Source: JADKFD01 sp050250665 (GTDB taxonomy: Bacteria; Pseudomonadota; Gammaproteobacteria; Xanthomonadales; SZUA-5). From it: a DNA stretch of 64,000 nucleotides. Each line of letters starts with the position of its first letter. Position 1 is the first letter of the stretch. The translations under genes and the position numbers were made by a program. Location: assembly GCA_050250665.1 (NCBI GenBank), contig JBFWOF010000027.1:18958-82957 (forward strand). Reading direction: 5' to 3'. The notes beneath the pieces are model-generated. The model made no database searches, had not been told where the DNA came from, and worked only from the letters and a program-made list of their open reading frames with translations. This document shows positions 17,442 through 25,751 of the stretch, one piece after another.

Positions 17442-18104
17442 GGTAGCGGATACTGTATGGATGTACAGTCAATTGCGGGACCCGGGACTCGGGACTCGGG
17501 ACTGCGCCGGTGCCCGGTGTAGGCGTCATTGCGACCCCGGACTTGATCCGGGGGAAGCAATCCAGACGCAGGCTCTCAAGAGCACTGGATTACTCCGTCA
17601 CTGCGTTCCTCTCCATGAACCCATGTCGTAATTTATTGATTCCATTTCCGCGTGAGCTCAGCGCCGGCTTCGTCCGCCTGTAGGAGCGCCCTTGCGGCGC
17701 GACCGCTGCTGAGGACAGGCAATTCGCCGGTCGCGACGCGAGGTCGCTCCTACAGGCAGCCTGTGGTTCATGGCCCCTGGGCAGTGTCGGGCCGAGACAG
17801 GTGGCTCACAACGACGCACCAGTAGCTTAGGCACTGGGTCCATGCGTCGGCCATGAGCCTCAGGGCATGCTCCGAGCGGTCATGAGGAGGGACGCGCGCC
17901 TGCGCGGCCGCTCTTGATGTGGCTCGAATGCGAGGCAAAGCGGCGCCGCAGACGCGGCGCCCTCCACAAGAGTCCACGCGATCCTGGGGCACCCATGTGC
18001 CGCCATTCGGGACGCAGACTGTCGGGCCAGCCAACCCGGCGGCGCCGCTCTGAACCACCCACAACCCACAACCCACAACCGACAACCGACAACCGACAAC
18101 CGCC
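17442..18104. repeat. Repeat-rich gap upstream of dnaE2
   Basis: No gene seen in 663 bp. Contents from left: the LexA box (17453-17468), a GGGACTC heptamer array (17473-17512), a GTCATTGCGA-family element (17525-17610), a palindrome at 17679-17758 with arms TGTAGGAGCGCCCTTGCGGC and its degenerate complement, a GGCGCCGCAGACGCGGCGCC palindrome near 17943, and a heptamer array CCCACAA x3 then CCGACAA x3 (18057-18105) that touches the dehalogenase stop codon. Confidence 0.85.
17453..17468 (-). promoter_or_regulatory. LexA (SOS) box of dnaE2
   Basis: CTGTATGGATGTACAG fits the CTGT-N8-ACAG consensus for LexA in gammaproteobacteria exactly. It begins 12 bp upstream of ATG 17441 and overlaps a possible -35 element TTGACT on the minus strand. 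DNA-damage induction of dnaE2 is well established in related bacteria; here it is inferred from the box. Confidence 0.85.
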
Positions 18105-19016
18105 TTACCGAGTGCTCGCCACAAATCCGGCAATCGACTCCGCCAGTTCCTCACCGGCATCCTCCTGCAGGAAATGCCCGGCATTGGCGATGGTTTGATG
18201 GGGCTGTCCGGCGCAGCCGGGGATCAGTTTCTGCATCACGCGGTCGCCGCCCCGGGTGATCGGATCGTTGTCGCTGAAGGCAGTGAGGAAGGGAATCTTG
18301 AGGGTCTGCAGCGCGCCCCAGGCGCGGCGGTTGGGCTCGGCGGCAGGATCGTCCGGGCTGATCGGTACCAGCAGCGGAAAAGCGCGGGCGCCAGCCTTGT
18401 AGCTCTCGTCAGGGAATGGAGCATCGTAGGCCGCTTGCACCTCTGCCGATACCGGTCGCGAACAGGCTTTGGCGATGATGGTGCCCACCGGAAACACGGG
18501 CACTTCCTGAGAGAACTTGCGCCAGGCCAGGAAGGCCTCGCCGGGCGCCTGATCGCCAGTGGGCAGGAAGGTATTGGCAGCGACCACGCGAGCAAAGCGC
18601 TCGGGCATCTCGGCCAGCAATCGCAGTCCGATCAAACCACCCCAGTCCTGGCAGAACAGCGTGATGTTTCGGAGGTCCAGCGCCTCCACCCAGGCGCGCA
18701 TCCAGTCGACGTGATTCTGATAGGAATAGGCTTCGCGCTCGGTCGGCTTGTCGGAGCGGCCAAAGCCGATCAGATCCGGCGCCAGCACGCGCTGCCCGGC
18801 GGCGGCCAGGGGCGTGATCATGCGTCGATAGAGATACGACCACGAGGGTTCGCCGTGCATCATCAAGATCGGCGCGGCGCTGTTCGGGCCCTCATCGACG
18901 TAATGCAGGCGCAAGGGATCGGCGACACTGATGCCCGGCACCTCGACATAGTTCGGCGCGAAGCGGTAGCCCGGCAAATTTTCGAAGCAGTGGTCTGGCG
19001 TGCGCAGAACGCTCAT
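18105..19016 (-). CDS. Haloalkane dehalogenase, subfamily I type
   Basis: Alpha/beta hydrolase of 303 residues that probably splits carbon-halogen bonds in haloalkanes by hydrolysis. The oxyanion-hole segment HGEPSWSYLYRRM and nucleophile elbow CQDWGGL are typical; Asp124 and Trp125 fall at the same numbers as in the classical enzyme DhlA. Trp165 (AWRKFSQ) is a candidate for the second halide-binding Trp, Asp249 or Asp251 (FSDNDPIT) for the acid and His281 (NAGHFLQED) for the base. Haloalkane dehalogenase-like proteins are common in bacteria without known haloalkane use, so the natural substrate is open. Single gene, upstream region full of repeats. Confidence 0.88.
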   Translation of the reverse strand: MSVLRTPDHCFENLPGYRFAPNYVEVPGISVADPLRLHYVDEGPNSAAPILMMHGEPSWSYLYRRMITPLAAAGQRVLAPDLIGFGRSDKPTEREAYSYQNHVDWMRAWVEALDLRNITLFCQDWGGLIGLRLLAEMPERFARVVAANTFLPTGDQAPGEAFLAWRKFSQEVPVFPVGTIIAKACSRPVSAEVQAAYDAPFPDESYKAGARAFPLLVPISPDDPAAEPNRRAWGALQTLKIPFLTAFSDNDPITRGGDRVMQKLIPGCAGQPHQTIANAGHFLQEDAGEELAESIAGFVASTR

Positions 19017-19206
19017 GTGAACCCCGATGTGGACGTTTCGCCCGATGATGCCGAGTCAGCGTCGGGACGTCGATCGACCGGCAGTGGGAGCGGGCTTTGC
19101 CCGCGATCGCCTTCGGCAAAGCGTGTAGCCGTCGCGGATGAATCCGCTCCCACAGTTGCGGGCGACCAGCCGTCGCGGATGAATCCGCTCCCACAGGGCC
19201 GAGGCC
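19017..19206. repeat. GTGGGAGCGG palindromes
   Basis: Palindromic elements of the type GTGGGAGCGGGCTTTGCCCG ... ATCCGCTCCCACAG lie at 19083-19157 with an extra right half to 19197. They separate two minus-strand genes. The same family occurs at 10625-11250, 27709-27776 and 29896-29978. Confidence 0.85.
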
Positions 19207-19851
19207 CTACTTCAGGGGACGGCCGGTTTCGCCGGCGGCAACGGCTTCCACTGCGGCGCGAATCAGGCGCTGGGGAACGCGGGTGCGGTAGTCGGGATTG
19301 ACGTAGGAGAACTGGATAACGCCCTGGGCGTCGATGACGAACACGCTGGGCACCGGCAGTGCGTGGTGCTTCTCGCCGCTGGCGGTTTCCAGATTGATGC
19401 CGTATTCGGCGTATTTTTCCAGGGTCGCATCGTCGACCTTGAAGGCAATGCCGAAGGCTTGCAGCGCCTCGGCTTTGGCGTCCGAGGCCAGGGTGTAATC
19501 CAGCTCGTCCTTCTCTACCGTCTTCGCCAGTTCTTCGGCGCGATCGGGGCTGATGGCCAGCAACTGGAAGCCCTGGGCCTTGAGATCCGGATTGAGTTTG
19601 CGCAGCTCGCTCAGCTGTAGATTGCAGAAGGGGCACCAGCCACCCCGATAAAACACCAGCACGGTGGGCTTGCCACCGAGCAACTCGGACAGCGTCGTCG
19701 CCTTGCCCTCCAGCGAGCTCAGTTTGACCGTCGGAACGGCGCTGCCGACCAGAATCGGACGCACCGCGGTGGCCGAATCGGCAATCTGGGCCTGGGCCTG
19801 CGGCAGGGTGGCGGCAGTCAGCATCAGGGCTGCGGCAATGAATCGGGTCAT
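19207..19851 (-). CDS. Exported peroxiredoxin-like (AhpC/TSA) thioredoxin-fold protein
   Basis: Thioredoxin-fold protein of 214 residues with a cleavable signal peptide (MTRFIAAALMLTAATLPQAQ), so periplasmic. The redox site is RGGWCPFCNLQL (Cys73, Cys76), the pattern of the AhpC/TSA peroxiredoxin-like family; the second half has the peroxiredoxin features SPDRAEELAKTVEKD and ALPVPSVFVIDAQG. A role in peroxide or thiol chemistry of the periplasm is likely. Start at 19851 follows GGAG and gives the signal peptide; the longer frame to 19962 has no such signal. Confidence 0.88.
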   Translation of the reverse strand: MTRFIAAALMLTAATLPQAQAQIADSATAVRPILVGSAVPTVKLSSLEGKATTLSELLGGKPTVLVFYRGGWCPFCNLQLSELRKLNPDLKAQGFQLLAISPDRAEELAKTVEKDELDYTLASDAKAEALQAFGIAFKVDDATLEKYAEYGINLETASGEKHHALPVPSVFVIDAQGVIQFSYVNPDYRTRVPQRLIRAAVEAVAAGETGRPLK

Positions 19852-20465
19852 CGGATGCTCCAGAGTGGTTGATGGATCACAGACCGGGTTGAGCCGGAAA
19901 AGCTCACGACAGGGAGGATCGGTGTCGTTGGGAGTCAGCTTTCTCGGCCCGACACTGCACACGGGCCATGAGCCACCGGCTTGCCAGTAGGAGCGACCTC
20001 GCGTCGCGACCGGTCAGCCGCACGTCCGCCGCAGCGGTCGCGCCGCAAGGGCGCTCACTGGTGAACAGAGCCTGCGTTGCGCTCACCCGGAGGCCAAATC
20101 GGGAGCTTGCGATCCGGGTTCATTGCGAGCCACCTGTTTCGGCCCAAAACTGCGCACCAACCGTTAACCCCCGGCGTCATTGCGAGCGTAGCGAAGCAAT
20201 CCAGAGGCACAGCTTCAGAGGCACTGGATTGCTTCGTCGCTACGCTCCTCGCAATGACGCATCAACAACTTGCGATCCGGGTTCATTGCCAGCCGGCGGC
20301 GTTGGATCGACGCGCCTGTGAGGAGGCCGCGCGCCTGCATGGCCGCGCTCGATCGTGACGTATGGCAAAAGCGGCGCCGCAGCGCGGCGCCCTCCACAGC
20401 GGCGGTTCACCGGGGCTCTTCGGCACGCCGTCACGGGTGCGCCTGCGGCTTGCCCGGGCTACGTT
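19852..20465. repeat. Repeat-rich intergenic region
   Basis: 614 bp without a gene. It contains a CGGCCCGACACTGCACACGG segment (about 19943), a GTAGGAGCGACCTCGCGTCG palindrome (19988-20060), a further copy of the GAGCCACCTGTTTCGGCCC segment (20125), a GTCATTGCGAG element (20173-20258), and a GGCGCCGCAGCGCGGCGCC palindrome (20372-20392) followed by CTCCACAGCGGC as at 17950. Confidence 0.8.
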
Positions 20466-21980
20466 TCAGGCCTTTTCCGCCTCCATCAGCAACACCGTCA
20501 CGGTCTGCTCGAACATCGCATCGGCCGCTTCGCGCGTGGGTGCGATGGCGACCAGCCCGAGCTTGCCGAATTCACTGAGTGCGCCGATCAGATTGAACAC
20601 CACCCCCTGCTGGGTGATCTCGTCGAAATGCAGCCGACGTTCGACCAGGATGTCGATCAGGTCCTCGGGGACCAGCCGCTTCAGGCGCGGGTCGACCAGG
20701 TTGTCGGTGGCGCGATAACAGCGCACCTGGCCAAGCGGTGTCTGGAACTCGCCGTTGGCGTCGACACGGCCGGCGGTGAGGAACTGCAGCATCTGGTAGG
20801 GCAGGGTGGTGCCGCCCTTGCGCAGATTGATTTCGATGGCGTAATGCTGCCATTGCTCGTCTTCGAGCACGCTGATGAAGTCGACCGAGAATCGGCCGAG
20901 CACGCCTTCCGCCAGTAGCACCCTGCCCACCGCCTGTCCGCATTGTTGCAGGCTGCCCCGATAGCGCACATTGGCTGGAAAGTGACTGCCCAAAAAAACC
21001 TGGCCGTTGGGACCACCGAGCAGCTGATCATGGGTGGAAATGACTTCCAGGCAACCCAGGGCGTTGACCCGCATCTGCACCGAGGGCGAGCGCTTGTGGT
21101 CGCCATCTATCCAGGCCTCGACAATGCCGTGCAACTGCCGGAACTTGCTGGCATAGCGCGAGTAATTCATGCCTGCCGCCTCGAAGCGCAGGCGCTCGGG
21201 CAATTCCCCGCGAACCCAGGCGTCCAGCGCATCGCCTTCGGGTGCTCCCTGGAAGTCGAACAGTGCGTTGCCGTCTCCGGAAAAGCCTTCGTCGAGCTTG
21301 ACCACAGCCTTGCGCAACCTGGGATTGCGCTGGCGCAATGCCACTAGCGCTGCGGCCACGTCATCCATGCTGCACAGATTCTCCTGTCCGTCCGGGAATT
21401 TCAGGCCGGCACGACGGAAGGCCTCGCGACTGCCGCTCTTGCTGCCCCAGTAGGACAGCGCAGGGTCGCAGGCATACAGCGGTATGTCGAGGGCGATGGC
21501 CAGATCGCGTTCGAGCTTGGTGGCATTGAATACCGACAAGTGTGCCTGGCTGGAATCGCCCATGGCTGCGCGGATGCGATGCAGCAGGCGCGGCCGTTCC
21601 AGAATTTTCTCGGTAACGCTGCGCGGCGAGGCGTCGTGGGCGCTGAGCAGGGTCAGGCGCTTGCGCGCGTGGGTCCAGGGGATGCCGGATAGCAGATTCA
21701 GGTAGTAATCGACGACGCTGCCGGGAATCGGTGTGGAGGTGACAAAGACAATGCGGGTATGCGGCATGCGCAGCAGCATCAGCATGCTCAGCTGGCGTTC
21801 CTCGTAATGTCGGGCTCCCGGCACCTCGGCCAGCACATCGGCGTCCAGACTGAGACCGGGCACGACCACGACCGTGCGCGGTGCCAGAGTATCGAACTGC
21901 ACGCTGGCAAACAGGGGCTTCAGCCGCGCCTGTATCCGCTCAAACTGCATCTGCAATTCGGATTCGACTTCTGCCGTCAT
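20466..21980 (-). CDS. ATP-grasp protein, related to peptide ligase PGM1
   Basis: The 504-residue product looks like an ATP-grasp ligase of the PGM1-related group: a pre-ATP-grasp part (about residues 1-180, with TVVVVPGLSLDADVLAEVPG and VFNATKLERDLAIALDIPLY), an ATP-grasp core with AVVKLDEGFSGDGNALF and the metal-binding end FSVDFISVLE...YAIEINLRKGG, and a C-terminal part. PGM1 joins an amino-acid-like unit to a peptide in pheganomycin synthesis; whether this protein makes a peptide is not shown. No peptide precursor or other biosynthetic genes lie beside it. Start at 21980 (ATG, GGGAG upstream) is preferred over TTG 21992. Confidence 0.7.
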   Translation of the reverse strand: MTAEVESELQMQFERIQARLKPLFASVQFDTLAPRTVVVVPGLSLDADVLAEVPGARHYEERQLSMLMLLRMPHTRIVFVTSTPIPGSVVDYYLNLLSGIPWTHARKRLTLLSAHDASPRSVTEKILERPRLLHRIRAAMGDSSQAHLSVFNATKLERDLAIALDIPLYACDPALSYWGSKSGSREAFRRAGLKFPDGQENLCSMDDVAAALVALRQRNPRLRKAVVKLDEGFSGDGNALFDFQGAPEGDALDAWVRGELPERLRFEAAGMNYSRYASKFRQLHGIVEAWIDGDHKRSPSVQMRVNALGCLEVISTHDQLLGGPNGQVFLGSHFPANVRYRGSLQQCGQAVGRVLLAEGVLGRFSVDFISVLEDEQWQHYAIEINLRKGGTTLPYQMLQFLTAGRVDANGEFQTPLGQVRCYRATDNLVDPRLKRLVPEDLIDILVERRLHFDEITQQGVVFNLIGALSEFGKLGLVAIAPTREAADAMFEQTVTVLLMEAEKA

Positions 21981-22093
21981 CTTCGCTCCCAACGGACTTC
22001 GGGCTCCCGGTCACCATAGCGCGCCGCCCGCAGGATGGCCCGGATAACGGCAGATGCCGCGGTCTATGCTCTGGCCTCAGCTCGTGAACGGTA

Positions 22094-22107
22094 CTGATCA
22101 AGGTCAA
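22094..22107 (+). promoter_or_regulatory. Second FNR-like half-matched box upstream of frdA
   Basis: CTGATCAAGGTCAA differs from TTGAT-N4-ATCAA at one position in each half. It lies 25 bp upstream (centre to centre) of the better box at 22119. Weak evidence alone. Confidence 0.45.
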
Positions 22108-22118
22108 GCCGGCGTTGC

Positions 22119-22132
22119 TTGATCCTCCTCAA
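22119..22132 (+). promoter_or_regulatory. FNR/ANR-type box upstream of frdA
   Basis: TTGATCCTCCTCAA matches the FNR consensus TTGAT-N4-ATCAA with a single change. It is centred about 85 bp before the frdA start at 22211. FNR activation of frd operons at low oxygen is established in E. coli; the presence of similar boxes before ccoN supports a shared regulon here. Confidence 0.68.
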
Positions 22133-22210
22133 CTGCGCCCGGCGAGCGCTCTGCCATGATTGGATCAGGGCGCAGCACTGTGTCCCGATTGAAGCACATC
22201 AGGGAATCGC

Positions 22211-23842
22211 ATGGACGTGTTCAAGGCGGATGTGGCGATCATTGGAGCGGGTGGTGCGGGTTTGCGCGCCGCCATTGCCGTGGCCCAGTCGGATCCGAAT
22301 CTGACCATTGCGCTGATATCCAAGGTCTACCCGATGCGCAGTCACACGGTCGCCGCCGAGGGCGGGTCGGCCGGTGTGGTGCAGGCACATGACAGTCTGG
22401 AAAACCACTTTCACGACACTGTGGCAGGCGGCGACTGGTTGTGCGAGCAGGACGTGGTCGACTACTTCGTGGCCCATTGCACCGAGGAAATGGTGCAGCT
22501 GGAGCACTGGGGCTGCCCCTGGAGCCGCAAGGCCGATGGTCATGTCAACGTACGCGCCTTTGGCGGCATGAAGATCGAGCGCACCTGGTTTGCGGCCGAC
22601 AAGACCGGCTTCCACATGCTGCACACGCTGTTCCAGACCTCCTTGCAGTTTCCGTCGATCAAGCGTTTCGACGAGCATTTCTGTGTCGATCTGCTGGTGG
22701 CCGAAGGCCGCGTCGGCGGCGCTGTCGCCATCAATGTGGCGACTGGCCAGTTCATCACCATCGAAGCTCGGTCAGTGGTGATCGCCACCGGCGGCGCTGG
22801 CCGCGTGTTCCGCGAGAACACCAATGGCGGCATCGTCACCGGCGACGGCATGGCGCTGGCCTATCGCCATGGCGTGCCGCTGCGCGACATGGAATTCGTG
22901 CAATACCACCCCACGTGCATGCCCGGCACCGGATTGCTGTTCACCGAGGCCTGCCGCGGCGAGGGCGGTTTCCTGTTGAACAAGGACGGCTATCGCTATC
23001 TGCAGGATTACGGCCTCGGCCCGGCGGAGCCGACGCCGCGCAACAAGGCCATGGAGCTGGGGCCGCGTGACCGCCTCAGCCAGGCCTTCTGGTACGAGCA
23101 GCAGAAGGGCCGCACCATCGATGGCCCGCATGGCTCGGTGGTGCACCTGGATCTGCGCCATCTGGGCGAAAAGAAGCTGCGCGAGCGGCTGCCGCAGATC
23201 TACGAACTGGCCGAGCAGTTCCTTGGCGTGGATCCGGCGCACACGCCGATTCCGGTGCGTCCGGCGGTGCACTACACCATGGGCGGCATCCTGGTCGATG
23301 GCCATTGCGCGGCGCCTCTGGCAGGGCTGTACGCGGCGGGAGAATGTTCGAGTGTCGGCATCCACGGCGCCAATCGCCTCGGCTCCAATTCGCTGGCCGA
23401 ACTCTGTGTGTTCGGCAAGGTCGCCGGTGAAGGCGCCGCGCGCCACGCCCGCGACAGCAAGCCGCTGGCATCCGCCACACTGGCAACTCAGGCTGCCGCG
23501 GCCGAGCAGCGTGCCCGGGCGCTGGTGCAGGGCGAGCAGGGCAGCGAGCGCATATCGGTGCTGCGCCGGGAAATGGCCGAAACCATGGAGCGTGGTTGCG
23601 GCATCTACCGCACGGCCGAGGAAATGCAGCGCACCTGCGAGCACCTGGCGCAGCTGCGCGAGCGCTATCGCAAGGTCAGGGTGGACGATCGCTCCAGCGT
23701 GTTCAACACCGAATGGCTGCTGGCCATCGAACTCGGCTATCAGCTGGAAGTGGCCCAGGCCATGGCCGTGCCGGCATCCAACCGGCGCGAAACCCGCGGC
23801 GCCCAACAGCGCCTGACGAGTACAACCAGCGCGATGACGTGA
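22211..23842 (+). CDS. frdA: Fumarate reductase flavoprotein subunit, 3' end frameshifted
   Basis: FAD subunit of fumarate reductase (quinol:fumarate), which reduces fumarate to succinate in anaerobic respiration. The FAD-binding start DVAIIGAGGAGLRAAI, the covalent-FAD histidine His45 in RSHTVAAEGG, and the active-site region HGANRLGSNSLAEL are intact. FrdC and FrdD downstream show that this is FrdA, not SdhA. The frame ends after 543 residues at RGAQQRLTSTTSAMT, whereas FrdA usually has about 600. The missing C-terminus (DEYNQRDDVN...) is present in another frame from 23815, so one base appears lost near 23810-23815. A true mutation or a sequencing error are both possible. Confidence 0.93.
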   Translation: MDVFKADVAIIGAGGAGLRAAIAVAQSDPNLTIALISKVYPMRSHTVAAEGGSAGVVQAHDSLENHFHDTVAGGDWLCEQDVVDYFVAHCTEEMVQLEHWGCPWSRKADGHVNVRAFGGMKIERTWFAADKTGFHMLHTLFQTSLQFPSIKRFDEHFCVDLLVAEGRVGGAVAINVATGQFITIEARSVVIATGGAGRVFRENTNGGIVTGDGMALAYRHGVPLRDMEFVQYHPTCMPGTGLLFTEACRGEGGFLLNKDGYRYLQDYGLGPAEPTPRNKAMELGPRDRLSQAFWYEQQKGRTIDGPHGSVVHLDLRHLGEKKLRERLPQIYELAEQFLGVDPAHTPIPVRPAVHYTMGGILVDGHCAAPLAGLYAAGECSSVGIHGANRLGSNSLAELCVFGKVAGEGAARHARDSKPLASATLATQAAAAEQRARALVQGEQGSERISVLRREMAETMERGCGIYRTAEEMQRTCEHLAQLRERYRKVRVDDRSSVFNTEWLLAIELGYQLEVAQAMAVPASNRRETRGAQQRLTSTTSAMT

Positions 23843-24009
23843 ACTAACAGAAGCACTCACTGGCCACCTATGCCGGTGCCGACGAGCCCACCGTGAGCTA
23901 CGGCGAGGTCAGGATCACCCATTCGCAGCCGGCCGTTCGCGCCTATGGCGCGGCTGGAGAAAAGGCCGAGGCCGCCGAGGCAGCGGCGGCGAAGGGGAGG
24001 CAGGCATGA
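23815..24009 (+). pseudogene. frdA: Displaced C-terminal part of frdA
   Basis: Reading from 23815 gives DEYNQRDDVN, then TAA (23845-23847), then QKHSLATYAGADEPTVSYGE and on to YGAAGEKAEAAEAAAKGRQA before TGA at 24007-24009. This matches the order of the E. coli FrdA C-terminus (RDDVNFLKHTLA, then a Val-rich strand and VYGGEADAADKAEAA). So two lesions, a one-base deletion and an in-frame stop in place of Phe, separate it from the main frame. The rest has kept an open frame, which suggests a recent event or an assembly fault. Confidence 0.85.
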
Positions 24010-24364
24010 AGTTCCATCGACCGGCCGTTGGGAAGGGCATTGCATCCCGGCGGGCGCCGCGCCCTGGCGCGGCTTTGGATCTTGCCGGGACGGGCAATGG
24101 TCGCGCAGGCGTGCGGGCTGCCTTTGGTAGGCCGGGTCCGCGCGCCCGGATCTCGGGGTTGTGCGCAGCGACGGCAAGCGCGCGGCGCCCGGCAAGCGCA
24201 GCCGCGGCCGCCGGCGCGAACCACCCTGACGCACCTTTCGAGCCGTCGCGCGCCGGAGCCGCGCTACCTCAGACCTGCGCTCAGGGCCTGGTGGCAGAAC
24301 CGGGCCGATGCCGGGCGCCCGCAATGACGCCGGGATTGATGGTCGGCAGGCGAGGACTGCACGC
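24010..24364. repeat. Gap between frdA remnant and frdB with dispersed repeat
   Basis: Usually frdA and frdB are adjacent; here 355 bp separate them. No gene is supported. The segment 24128-24205 (GGCCGGGTCCGCGCGCCCGG and onwards) is an inverted copy of 45164-45244, about 80 bp with scattered differences, so it is a dispersed repeat. The extra sequence may uncouple translation of the two subunits. Confidence 0.75.
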
Positions 24365-25120
24365 ATGACTACCGCAACCCGCAGCATCCGCATCGAGGTC
24401 CTGCGCTACCGTCCCGAGCAGGAACAGGAGCCCGTGGTCGAGTCCTTCGAGGTGCCGTTCAGCGACGACATGTCGGTGCTGCAGGGCCTGCAATACATCA
24501 AGGATGAGCTGGACGGTTCGTTGTCATATCGCTGGTCCTGCCGCATGGCCATCTGCGGCAGCTGCGGAATGATGATCAATGGAGTGCCGCGACTGGCCTG
24601 CAGCACCTTCCTGCGCGAGTTTTATCCGGGCGGCGTGCGCGTCGAGGCGCTGGCGCATTTTCCGATCGAGCGTGATCTGGTGATCGTCATGGATGACTTC
24701 ATGACCAAGCTGCACCAGATCAAGCCCTACATCATCCCGAAGGAGCAGCGCGAACTGGCGCAGGGTGAATACCTGCAGACGCCGGCACAACTCGATCAAT
24801 ACGAGCAGTTCAGTTCCTGCATCAACTGCCTGCTCTGCTACGCCGCCTGTCCGCAATATGGTTTGAACACCAGCTTCCTGGGTCCGGCGGCCACGGTGCT
24901 GCTGCACCGCTACAACCTCGACAGCCGTGATGGCGGAGCGGCACAGCGGATGCCGCTGATCCATGCCGAGGAGGGCGTGTTCAGCTGCACCGCAGTGGGC
25001 TATTGCTCGGAGGTCTGCCCCAAGGATGTGGATCCGGCCAATGCGGTCAACACCAACAAGACCGCCAGTGCCATGGATTATTTCCTGCGCTTCGTCACCC
25101 CGAAGGGAGGCCAGTCATGA
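24365..25120 (+). CDS. frdB: Fumarate reductase iron-sulfur subunit
   Basis: Iron-sulfur subunit (251 residues) that passes electrons from the membrane quinol site to FrdA. The plant-ferredoxin type 2Fe-2S site is CRMAICGSCGMMINGVPRLAC; the bacterial-ferredoxin part carries CINCLLCYAACP and CTAVGYCSEVCPK for the 4Fe-4S and 3Fe-4S clusters. Length and motif order fit FrdB. The ATG at 24365 gives MTTATRSIRIEVLRY, close to known FrdB N-termini. The stop overlaps the frdC start (ATGA). All cysteine ligands are present, so the operon looks functional apart from frdA. Confidence 0.97.
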   Translation: MTTATRSIRIEVLRYRPEQEQEPVVESFEVPFSDDMSVLQGLQYIKDELDGSLSYRWSCRMAICGSCGMMINGVPRLACSTFLREFYPGGVRVEALAHFPIERDLVIVMDDFMTKLHQIKPYIIPKEQRELAQGEYLQTPAQLDQYEQFSSCINCLLCYAACPQYGLNTSFLGPAATVLLHRYNLDSRDGGAAQRMPLIHAEEGVFSCTAVGYCSEVCPKDVDPANAVNTNKTASAMDYFLRFVTPKGGQS

Positions 25121-25515
25121 GCGCCCGGCGCCCCTACAAGCGGCCGATGACCGGCTGGTGGAAGAAGAATCCGTATTTCGTCGAATACATGGTGCACGAA
25201 GGCACCGCCGTAGTGGTGGCGCTGTACGCGCTGATCCTGCTGATCAGCCTTTTCGTGCTCGGGCGCGGCGAGCACGCATGGAACGAATGGCTGGCGCTGC
25301 TGCGCAGCTGGCCGGCATTGCTGCTGCATGGGGTGTTGCTGCTGGGCTTTCTCTACCACAGCTGGACCTGGTTCAACATCATGCCGCGGACCCTGCCACC
25401 AATCCGCATCCAGGGGTCGCGGGTGTCGGCTGGAGCGATCACCGGTAGCGGGCTGATGGCAGCGGCGGTGGCCAGCATCGCCGTCTTTGCGCTGATCAAA
25501 TGGTGGGCCTCATGA
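25117..25515 (+). CDS. frdC: Fumarate reductase membrane anchor subunit C
   Basis: Membrane anchor of 132 residues that, with FrdD, holds the enzyme in the inner membrane and forms the quinol site. It begins with the typical FrdC segment RPYKRPMTGWWKKNPYFVEYM, including the conserved Glu and Tyr, and has three hydrophobic helices (about residues 25-48, 63-85 and 105-128). The start overlaps the frdB stop. This subunit identifies the operon as quinol:fumarate reductase of the enteric type. Confidence 0.95.
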   Translation: MSARRPYKRPMTGWWKKNPYFVEYMVHEGTAVVVALYALILLISLFVLGRGEHAWNEWLALLRSWPALLLHGVLLLGFLYHSWTWFNIMPRTLPPIRIQGSRVSAGAITGSGLMAAAVASIAVFALIKWWAS

Positions 25516-25751
25516 TCCTAGAAACCTCAGTTGACCGCTTTTCGAGACTCATGGACTGATGATTCTATGGTCTCTTCCGCATCTGGGGCGGCTCACCGAT
25601 CAGCTGAGTGCGCTACGTGGCAGATTGCACGGTTGTGGGGGTGCATGGCTGCGTTGCAACTCGTCGGAATAGCTGGCTATTCCTCCTCATTGCGCCTTGC
25701 CCTGCACCCCCACAACCGCACACTCTGCCCCGTCCAACTGAGGATTCCAGG
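25516..25751. repeat. Hairpin element between frdC and frdD
   Basis: A 236-bp insert where the genes are normally close together. It holds an inverted repeat with 16-bp perfect arms (25630-25645 and 25703-25718, GGTTGTGGGGGTGCA and complement) and an inner palindrome GGAATAGCTGGCTATTCC. Such a hairpin may lower expression of frdD relative to frdC. No gene is present. Confidence 0.88.

Noticed and set aside
22211..23842. Naming the flavoprotein subunit sdhA
   Set aside because: The downstream iron-sulfur subunit is followed by clear FrdC and FrdD anchors, and the sequence follows enteric FrdA closely.
24010..24364. Possible small gene between frdA and frdB
   Set aside because: Short open frames are present, but the segment contains a dispersed repeat and no recognisable domain or ribosome binding site.
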